Positions 56,397 to 62,651 of a stretch of 62,651 nt of DNA are shown in pieces. Every line of letters starts with the position of its first letter. The stretch's first letter is position 1. Source of the DNA: a virus; the IMG/VR virus record IMGVR_UViG_3300027816_002956, positions 1-62,651 of that record, one strand, 5' to 3'. Position numbers and translations under genes: made by a program. The notes beneath the pieces are model-generated. The model was not told where the DNA came from. It searched no databases and saw only the letters and a list, made by a program, of their open reading frames with translations.

Positions 56397-57223
56397 AAAA
56401 GATTTTAATTATGGGTTTACCTGGTTCAGGTAAAACTATGTTGGCATCAGCATTACAAAAATATTTACAAGATCATAGTATATTGTTTCATGTAAATTCA
56501 GAATCAATTGATGCAAGTAAAGCAGTAGTTAAATGGATTAATGCTGATGATGTACGTAAAAAATATAATGATTGGGACTTCTCTCATGAAGGTCGTATCC
56601 GTCAATCTATTCGTATGCGTGAATTAGCTGATAGTTTTCTAAATGATTTTGTGATTGCAGATTTTGTTGCACCATTACCAGAAATGCGTAATAATTTTAA
56701 GGCTGACTGGACAATTTGGGTTGACACGATTGATAAAGGTCGTTTTGAAGATACAAATAAAATGTTTGTGCCGCCTGAAGTATATGACTTCCGTGTGACA
56801 GAACAAAACTGTGAAAAATGGGCTGAGTTTATTGGCAACCATATTTTAGAAAATCGCCGTAGACCGGTATTTGATTGGAAAAAAGAAACTGTTGAAATGT
56901 TAGGTCGTTGGCAACCATGGCATCCTGGCCATCGTGCATTATTTGAGCGTGCGATTGCAAAAACTGGTCAGGTTTGCATTATGATTCGTGACTGCCAAGG
57001 TTGGAATGGTTCAAATCCTTTTGCTGCGAATCAAGTAAAAGAATTAATTAAACGTGACCTTGATCCACTTTTTCAGGGTCAATATGAGATTCTTTTGGTA
57101 CCAAATATCGTCAATATAACTTATGGTCGTGATGTAGGATATAAAATTGAACAAGAGGTTTTTGATGATCAAATACATGCCATCTCTGCTACGAAAATTC
57201 GTGAGCAAATGGGTCTAAAATAG
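56393..57223 (+). CDS. APS-kinase-like P-loop domain fused to nucleotidylyltransferase domain
   Basis: Residues 1-155 resemble adenylylsulfate kinase: GLPGSGKT at 8-15, then NADDVRKKYNDWDFSHEGRI near 50-69 and FVAPLPEMRNNF near 91. Residues about 165-276 form an HxGH nucleotidylyltransferase: GRWQPWHPGH with His 177 and His 180, and ISATKIREQ at 264-272. APS kinase makes PAPS, the donor for the sulfotransferase four genes upstream. The second domain may act as an adenylyl- or cytidylyltransferase; its role in making APS is only a possibility. The start is GTG in a GTGA overlap, with AAGGAG upstream. Confidence 0.8.
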   Translation: MKKILIMGLPGSGKTMLASALQKYLQDHSILFHVNSESIDASKAVVKWINADDVRKKYNDWDFSHEGRIRQSIRMRELADSFLNDFVIADFVAPLPEMRNNFKADWTIWVDTIDKGRFEDTNKMFVPPEVYDFRVTEQNCEKWAEFIGNHILENRRRPVFDWKKETVEMLGRWQPWHPGHRALFERAIAKTGQVCIMIRDCQGWNGSNPFAANQVKELIKRDLDPLFQGQYEILLVPNIVNITYGRDVGYKIEQEVFDDQIHAISATKIREQMGLK

Positions 57224-57231
57224 TAACCTGA

Positions 57232-57288
57232 AATCGACCAGAGGGAATAAATTATAAATAGACTATAAAACACCCCTCAGGATCGATT
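57232..57288 (+). repeat. Imperfect inverted repeat enclosing a late promoter
   Basis: AATCGA (57232-57237) and GAGGG (57241-57245) pair with CCCTC (57274-57278) and TCGATT (57283-57288), leaving a loop that contains TATAAATA. It could be an operator, a leader hairpin or an attenuator for the following gene; the internal loops are unequal. Confidence 0.4.
57253..57260 (+). promoter_or_regulatory. Perfect late-promoter-like TATAAATA
   Basis: TATAAATAG lies 32 bases before the ATG at 57293 in a 69-base gap between the modification cassette and the second propeller fibre. It is the clearest late-promoter match in the window with a normal leader length. Confidence 0.65.
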
Positions 57289-57292
57289 CAAA

Positions 57293-59005
57293 ATGACAAC
57301 AAAAATTTCTGGCGCACAGATTCAAAATTATACAGTTGAAACAGAACAACTATCTAATACCGCAGTAGCTGCCTTTGCAAAATCTCTAGCACCAAAAATT
57401 ACCACAGTTAATGTTGCAAATAGTTCTTATACTGTACTAGACGATACAGCTGTAAATGTAGGTGGTGGTTACATTGTCATTACTGGTGCTGAATTTCAAT
57501 CGGGAGCATCCGTATTAATTGATGCTACTCCTGCAACTTCTGTAACATACATAAACTCAACAACACTTAGAGCAGAAGTTCCTTCAAAGTCTGCTGCATC
57601 ATATAATCTCTACGTGGTCAATCCAGATGGAGGCACAGGTATTCGTGTTGCTGGGATTACTTATTCAGCAACACCAACTTGGGTTACTGCAAGTCCATTA
57701 TCAAATCAACCTGCTAATGTATCATTTAATGTATCTTTAAGTGCTACATCAGCAACATCTTATTCTAATACCACAGCATTACCAGCAGACACTCAATTAT
57801 TAAGTAACGGTTATTTTTATGGTACAGTTACAATTGGTGCCGAAACTACTTATACATTTACTGTAAGAGCAACTGATGCTGAATTGCAAGATGCGGATAA
57901 GACATTTCAGGTTACGGTGACGGTTGGGCCGCCACCTGGATCTTTGTATATTTTAGCATGGCTATCTGAATTTGGAGGTTCTGGCTTAAATGATACAGTA
58001 AGTAGATCCAGTCCAGTTCAACTTGGATCTAGTACAAATTGGTCAATTCTTGCTACAAGAAACTATAGTGTAGCAGCAATTAAAACTGGTGGCACGCTAT
58101 GGACATGGGGTTACAATGGCCAGGGCCAGTTAGGACTTAATGCTATAGTAAATATATCCAGTCCAGTTCAAGTAGGAGCCAGTACTAATTGGAGTTCAGT
58201 TAGTGAGGCAGCTCAAACTTATTGTTCAATTAAAACCGATGGCACTTTATGGGTCTGGGGGACTGCTGATAGCGGTAAGTTAGGACTCAACTCAATTACA
58301 GTACATAGATCCAGTCCAACTCAAGTAGGATCTGCTACCAATTGGAGTAAAGTAGTAGGTGATTATAATACAAGATTTTTAGCACTTAAAACGGATGGTA
58401 CATTGTGGGGATGGGGAAATAATACCTGGGGCGAGCTAGGACTTGGAGATAGAATCAATAGATCCAGTCCGACTCAAGTAGCTGGTATTACTTGGAATAA
58501 TATTTGGGCCGGCCGCAATCATGTAATGGCTTCAAAAACAGATAATACTATATGGGGTTGGGGATATGTTGCGGCAGGCTCATTAGGAAATAATTCTATT
58601 GTCAACAGATCCAGTCCAGTTCAAGTTTTGTCTACAATTGATTGGAGTAAATTAGTTTTAGGTGATTATTTTACGGTTGGTTTAAAAAGTAATGGCACTC
58701 TTTGGTCTTGGGGTAGTGATACTTATGGAAATTTAGGATTAAATAGTCGAAATGTTTATAGATCTAGTCCAACTCAAATTGGAAGTAACACGACATGGAG
58801 AAATGTTTTTCTGGAACCAGGATCATCGAGTCCAATAGCCATTAAAACTGATGGCACTTTATGGGTATGGGGTGGTAATATGGGCACTCTTTTAAATTTA
58901 CCATTGGCAACTCATAGATCCAGCCCCGTTCAAATAGGAACACAAACATATTGGGCAAATACTAATATCTTCGGAACTAATTATGCATATTTAGCCAAAT
59001 TTTAA
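57293..59005 (+). CDS. Fibre protein with IPT/TIG-like domain and RCC1-type propeller, second copy
   Basis: The 570-residue protein is a full-length paralogue of that at 50496. It has KISGAQIQNYTVETEQLSNT at the start, ITTVNVANSSYTVLDDTAVN, the IPT/TIG-like unit (LYVVNPDGGTGIRVAG), an Ig-like domain ending in QVTVTVGPPPGSLYILAW, then RCC1-type repeats (DGTLWVWGTADSGKLGLNSI and so on). The N-terminal domains are more similar than the propeller loops, so the two may target different receptors. The cassette of sugar-modifying genes lies between them. Confidence 0.85.
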   Translation: MTTKISGAQIQNYTVETEQLSNTAVAAFAKSLAPKITTVNVANSSYTVLDDTAVNVGGGYIVITGAEFQSGASVLIDATPATSVTYINSTTLRAEVPSKSAASYNLYVVNPDGGTGIRVAGITYSATPTWVTASPLSNQPANVSFNVSLSATSATSYSNTTALPADTQLLSNGYFYGTVTIGAETTYTFTVRATDAELQDADKTFQVTVTVGPPPGSLYILAWLSEFGGSGLNDTVSRSSPVQLGSSTNWSILATRNYSVAAIKTGGTLWTWGYNGQGQLGLNAIVNISSPVQVGASTNWSSVSEAAQTYCSIKTDGTLWVWGTADSGKLGLNSITVHRSSPTQVGSATNWSKVVGDYNTRFLALKTDGTLWGWGNNTWGELGLGDRINRSSPTQVAGITWNNIWAGRNHVMASKTDNTIWGWGYVAAGSLGNNSIVNRSSPVQVLSTIDWSKLVLGDYFTVGLKSNGTLWSWGSDTYGNLGLNSRNVYRSSPTQIGSNTTWRNVFLEPGSSSPIAIKTDGTLWVWGGNMGTLLNLPLATHRSSPVQIGTQTYWANTNIFGTNYAYLAKF

Positions 59006-59036
59006 GTAATTATAACAAGTATAATACAGGACTATT

Positions 59037-59987
59037 ATGGCCGCTCCAGCTACCAGACAACAATTCAAAGATTACTGCCTACGTAGGTTAGGGTTTCCAG
59101 TAATTCAAATTAACGTTGATGATGATCAAGTAGAAGATCGTATTGACGATGCACTTCAGTTTTTTCATGACTATCATTTTGAAGGTTGTGAAAAAATTTA
59201 CATGAAGCATAAATTTATACAAGAAGATATTGATAGACAATGGATATATTGTCCTGATCCAGTTCTTTTTGTAATTGGTGTTATGCCATTCGATGATTCT
59301 AATTCATCGGTAAATATGTTTGACTTGCGTTATCAATTGCGCCTGCATGACCTCTATGACTTTACATCAGTATCTTATGTGTCATATGAAATTACTATGC
59401 AACACATTCGTACATTAAATCTGTTGTTCTCAGGTACTCCACAGTTTCGTTTCAATCGTCACCAAAACAAACTCCATCTTGACATTGATTGGGAAAGAGA
59501 TGCGACAGTTGGTGAATATGTTGTCATCGAATGTTATCGTAAAATGAATCCAGATACCGTGTCAATTACAGGTTCAGTATCGGCCACAAATGCAGCCAAT
59601 ACACTTACAGGTACAAATACTAAATTTGACCAGGAATTATTAGAAGGTGATATTGTAACGGTCAATGGTACTGATCTACAAATCAAAAGAATTTTATCAC
59701 CAACAGAAATACAATTAACAAAAACACCAACAGAAGGCATTTCTGGTACAGCAACGATTGCTGGACTTTCAGATGTTTGGGACAATCGTTTTATGAAAAG
59801 ATATACCACCGCTCTTATCAAAAAACAATGGGGTGAGAACATGAAAAAGTTTGGTGGTATACAAATGCCAGGTGGTGTAACATTAAATGGTAAAGAAATT
59901 TATGATGAAGCAGTTGAAGAAATTACAAAGATAGAAGAAGAAATGATTGCAAACAATGTTCTGCCATCAGACTTCATAATGGGATAA
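59037..59987 (+). CDS. 13: Neck protein, T4 gp13
   Basis: The 316-residue protein has the gp13 hallmarks: RQQFKDYCLRRLGFPVIQIN near residue 7 and VDDDQVEDRIDDALQFFHDY near 27-46. The C-terminus has YTTALIKKQWGENMKKFGGI and MPGGVTLNGKEIYDEA. The gene lies next to gp14, as in T4. An insertion of about 60 residues (TGSVSATNAANTLTGTNTKF and further) between the body and the C-terminus is a beta unit of the same kind as in the wedge proteins. Gp13 joins the head to the tail. AGGA precedes the ATG by five bases. Confidence 0.92.
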   Translation: MAAPATRQQFKDYCLRRLGFPVIQINVDDDQVEDRIDDALQFFHDYHFEGCEKIYMKHKFIQEDIDRQWIYCPDPVLFVIGVMPFDDSNSSVNMFDLRYQLRLHDLYDFTSVSYVSYEITMQHIRTLNLLFSGTPQFRFNRHQNKLHLDIDWERDATVGEYVVIECYRKMNPDTVSITGSVSATNAANTLTGTNTKFDQELLEGDIVTVNGTDLQIKRILSPTEIQLTKTPTEGISGTATIAGLSDVWDNRFMKRYTTALIKKQWGENMKKFGGIQMPGGVTLNGKEIYDEAVEEITKIEEEMIANNVLPSDFIMG

Positions 59988-59990
59988 TGT

Positions 59991-60941
59991 GTGGCTACAA
60001 ACTTTTATTTCCAACTTTTCCCACAAGAGCAGATCACCAATGAACAACTGCTTGTTGAAGATTTAGTGATTGAAGCTATGGGAATCTATGGCATGGATGT
60101 TTACTATCTGCCAAGATCCAGTCGAGCAACAGAAGATTATTTGTATGGTGAAGATACAGTAAAACAATATCGTTCAGCACATCCAATTGAAATGTACCTT
60201 GAAAATGTCACAGGTATGGATGGCGAACAAGATTTTATTTCTAAATTTGGTTTAGAAATTCGTGATGAAATTACATTCTTAGTTTCTCGCCGCAGATTCA
60301 AGTATACTGTAGGCGCCACAAACTTTCAAACACCTATTCTTGGTGATATTATACCAGAAGAAAACAGAGCACCAACTCGACCAAGAGAGGGAGATTTAGT
60401 TTACATTCCTCTCATGAGGAACTTCTTTGAGATTACATTTGTAGAACATGAAAACGATCAGGCCATGTATTATACTTTAGGCCGTGGTCGTGGCGGTAAT
60501 GTTTATGTCTATGCACTAAAATTAAAACAATACGTATTCTCTGAAGAAATTATTTCTACAGGTATACAAGAGATTGATGATGAAGTATTTGACCTGTACA
60601 AGAGAACAAGACTTACAGTACAATTAACTGGGGGTTCTGGTACATTTACACCAGGAGAAATAGTATATCAAGGTGCAGATTTGGCCAATGCAAGTGTTCA
60701 GGCAGTTGCACATACATGGAAACAAGGCCAATGGCTTGATGTAATTAAAACACAAGGTACATTTGTTGCCAATGTTCGTGTAAAAGGTGCAGACAGTAAT
60801 GCATCTTGGACAATGGCAAGTACAGATGATAAAGTTAATTTTGATACCGCATTTGAAGATATTGCAGATAATAATCGTATAGAAACTGAGTCTGATTTAA
60901 TTGTAGATTGGACAGAAACAAACCCATTTGGTGGTGATTAA
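59991..60941 (+). CDS. 14: Neck protein, T4 gp14
   Basis: The 316-residue protein begins with ATNFYFQLFPQEQITNEQLL and has VEDLVIEAMGIYGMDVYYLP and RRRFKYTVG near residue 105, typical of gp14. The conserved EGDLVYIPLMRNFFEI lies at about 132. The C-terminal part is beta-rich. Gp14 binds gp13 at the neck. The start is GTG at 59991; no in-frame ATG lies near. Its stop overlaps the gp15 start. Confidence 0.92.
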   Translation: MATNFYFQLFPQEQITNEQLLVEDLVIEAMGIYGMDVYYLPRSSRATEDYLYGEDTVKQYRSAHPIEMYLENVTGMDGEQDFISKFGLEIRDEITFLVSRRRFKYTVGATNFQTPILGDIIPEENRAPTRPREGDLVYIPLMRNFFEITFVEHENDQAMYYTLGRGRGGNVYVYALKLKQYVFSEEIISTGIQEIDDEVFDLYKRTRLTVQLTGGSGTFTPGEIVYQGADLANASVQAVAHTWKQGQWLDVIKTQGTFVANVRVKGADSNASWTMASTDDKVNFDTAFEDIADNNRIETESDLIVDWTETNPFGGD

Positions 60942-61768
60942 TGTTAAACAACCCTTTTTATTATAATCGAACAATAAGAAAGGTGGTTGTTGCCTTTGGT
61001 ACTTTGTTTAATGATATACAGGTACAAAGATTTGTAAACAATACACCAAAAGAAATTTTTAAAGTGCCGTTGTCATATGGTTCTAAAGAAAAATATATGA
61101 CACGACTGGCTGCTGACCCCAATTTGACCAAGTCGGTTGCAACAGTTGTACCGAGAATTTCATTTGATCTTACAGGTATAAGTTATGATACTAGCAGAAA
61201 ACAAATTACAACACTAAAAAACTTTTCTGCAAATACTTCTACGGCTTTCAATAGACAGTATGTTCCTGTACCATATGATTTTAATTTTTCTATGTCGATC
61301 TATGTTCGGAATACAGAAGATGGTACACAGATATTAGAACAGATTTTACCATTCTTTACACCAGATTTTACGGTAACTGTAGACTTTATTCCTACAATGG
61401 ATCAAAAATATGATTTGCCTATCATATTGAATTCTGTAAATACGATCACAGATTATGAAGGCGATATGATGAGTACTCGTTTAATTACATGGGACTTAGA
61501 GTTTACTGCAAAAGGATATATTTGGCCAATTCTTAAAACTGGTAAAGTTATTCGTCAGGCCAATACCAATATATACTTACAGGCTAATACAACAACATAC
61601 AATTTGGTGCAGTCATATATTATAACACCTAATCCAATTGATGCTGAACCTGATGATGAGTTTGGATTTACAGAACAAACTAGTGAAGAATTAAATTATA
61701 CGTATTTGGTTGATTCAAATGGTAATTATATTATAACCGAAACCGGATTAAAAATAAGAGAAGAATAA
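60941..61768 (+). CDS. 15: Tail sheath stabiliser, T4 gp15
   Basis: The 275-residue protein has the gp15 start NNPFYYNRTIRKVVVAFGTL and FNDIQVQRF, and the central YVPVPYDFNFSMSIYVRNTE. Gp15 forms the hexameric ring that closes the tail tube and sheath after assembly. The length is close to T4 gp15 (272 residues). It completes the gp13-14-15 group. It is followed directly by a fibre-like gene. Confidence 0.93.
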   Translation: MLNNPFYYNRTIRKVVVAFGTLFNDIQVQRFVNNTPKEIFKVPLSYGSKEKYMTRLAADPNLTKSVATVVPRISFDLTGISYDTSRKQITTLKNFSANTSTAFNRQYVPVPYDFNFSMSIYVRNTEDGTQILEQILPFFTPDFTVTVDFIPTMDQKYDLPIILNSVNTITDYEGDMMSTRLITWDLEFTAKGYIWPILKTGKVIRQANTNIYLQANTTTYNLVQSYIITPNPIDAEPDDEFGFTEQTSEELNYTYLVDSNGNYIITETGLKIREE

Positions 61769-62140
61769 ATGGCAACAAAAACCATACCACAATTATCAGC
61801 ATTAGATAATGTTTCGTCTAATTTAGCAACTACACTTTTTGTTGTATATGATACTACATCAGGTACTACAAGAAAAGCCACATTATCACAAATAGATTCT
61901 GCGATTGAATCAGAATTAGGTCAAGCAATTTCAGGTGCTGTTTATGCTAATGCAGCTTTTGAAGTTGCTAATACTGCATATGCAAGCCCTATTATGTTAG
62001 AACCACTTAGTGGTTTAACAATTACTCAAAACTATACTATACCTAATAATTACAGAGGTGTTAGCAGAGGCATTGTTACTATCAATAGTAATGTTGTTGT
62101 AACTGTTTCTGAAACTGCTGAATGGGTTATCGATAACTAA
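61769..62140 (+). CDS. Small virion protein with short heptad stretch
   Basis: The 123-residue product opens with MATKTIPQLSALDNVSSNLA and has one short copy of the fibre heptads (SGAVYANAAFEVANTAYA, about residues 53-70). The C-terminus (GIVTINSNVVVTVSETAEW) is a common terminal beta segment of phage tail proteins. It may be a truncated fibre or a fibre connector. It starts directly after the gp15 stop. Confidence 0.65.
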   Translation: MATKTIPQLSALDNVSSNLATTLFVVYDTTSGTTRKATLSQIDSAIESELGQAISGAVYANAAFEVANTAYASPIMLEPLSGLTITQNYTIPNNYRGVSRGIVTINSNVVVTVSETAEWVIDN

Positions 62141-62153
62141 AAAGGAATAAAAA

Positions 62154-62651
62154 ATGAGTTCAATAGTTCTAAAAGGATCAACATCAGGTACAGTAACATT
62201 ACAACCTGCTGCTACGATTTCACCTAACGTAACATTTATTTTACCGTCAACTGATGGTAGTGCAGGACAAGTTCTTGCAACAAACGGTTCAGGTACACTT
62301 TCATTCATTACAAATGATGGTAGTGCATCATATCAGGCAGCAAACTCGGCTGGTTCATATGCTAACGGTGCCTTTACATCTGCCAATACTGCTGATCAAA
62401 AAGGTGTAAGTGCTGGTTCATATGCTAATTCTGCATTTGGTGTAGCTAATTCAGCTTCAAGTTATGCTAATGGTGCCTTTGCAGCAGCTAACACCGCAGA
62501 CCAAAGAGCTGTAACTTCTGGTGACTATGCTAATTCTGCATTTGCCAAAGCTAACACACTATTTAATGCCACAGCTGTAATTCATGCAAATACGATTACT
62601 GCAAATACTATTTCTTCGATAAATTTAGTTTCATCAAATACTGTTGTAGCA
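62154..62651 (+). CDS. Tail fibre, 5' part only
   Basis: The frame begins with MSSIVLKGSTSGTVTLQPAA and TISPNVTFILPSTDGSAGQV, a frequent N-terminal anchor module of marine phage fibres. From about residue 60 it has the same heptads as the other fibres (SYANGAF, TSANTAD, QKGVSAG). The coding frame stays open to the window edge, so the C-terminus is missing. GGAATAA lies before the ATG. Confidence 0.85.
   Translation, partial: MSSIVLKGSTSGTVTLQPAATISPNVTFILPSTDGSAGQVLATNGSGTLSFITNDGSASYQAANSAGSYANGAFTSANTADQKGVSAGSYANSAFGVANSASSYANGAFAAANTADQRAVTSGDYANSAFAKANTLFNATAVIHANTITANTISSINLVSSNTVVA

Noticed and set aside
59020-59027. TATAATAC upstream of gp13 as a host-type promoter
   Set aside because: No convincing -35 region is present and the late consensus is not matched; the gene can be read from the promoter at 57253.

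Overview
This window looks like part of the virion-structure region of a T4-type marine myovirus genome. The base composition is AT-rich and genes are packed with little or no spacing. Recognisable T4-family products occur in blocks: baseplate hub and tube proteins (gp26-, gp54-, gp48-, gp53-, gp27- and gp5-like), a head-completion nuclease (gp4-like), baseplate wedge proteins in T4 order (gp25, gp6, gp7, gp8), and neck and tail-completion proteins (gp13, gp14, gp15). The very long fibre proteins built from Asn/Ala heptads and the DUF4815 giant protein fit phages of marine cyanobacteria, SAR11 or OM43 bacteria. The host cannot be fixed from this sequence. I see no tRNA, rRNA, CRISPR array, transposase or integrase. 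No stretch longer than about 100 bases lacks a gene.

Layout. Positions 1-2643 read leftward: a probable frameshift-accessed ORF, gp26-like, a tube-fold protein, a conserved unknown and gp4-like. Everything from 2676 onward reads rightward. 2676-7738 is the tube cap, wedge gp53, hub and a split gp5-type spike. 7741-11854 is a fibre with an S74-type chaperone end, a glycine-rich adhesin and a small protein. 11892-24730 is wedge gp25-gp6-gp7-gp8 and a 2065-residue structural protein. 24732-28111 is a coiled-coil protein and a fibre. 28131-36683 is an accessory cassette: four different radical SAM/SPASM proteins, a protein with an eight-cysteine tail lying between the first two, two tandem paralogous unknowns and an A-type Fe-S carrier. 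36732-52223 is a fibre array. 52282-57223 is a second cassette of sugar-, sulfate- and small-group-modifying enzymes. 57293-59005 is a second RCC1-propeller fibre. 59037-61768 is the neck and tail completion genes, and two more fibre-type genes run to the right edge.

The most notable feature is the radical SAM cassette. Its genes overlap or abut, the Cys-tailed protein is a plausible substrate, and the Fe-S carrier could help mature the clusters of the enzymes. Because it sits among fibre genes, a working hypothesis is a phage-encoded post-translational modification system acting on a virion or RiPP-like protein. The second cassette (sulfotransferase fused to a GT9-like domain, GT25, 2OG oxygenase-like protein, methyltransferase, APS-kinase-like/nucleotidylyltransferase fusion) may decorate fibre proteins or host surface glycans. 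Other signals are a perfect U-UUU-UUC slippery site at the end of the gp26-like gene, recurrent late-promoter-like motifs set 4-5 bases before ATGGC starts, and an amicyanin-like copper-binding motif inside a fibre.
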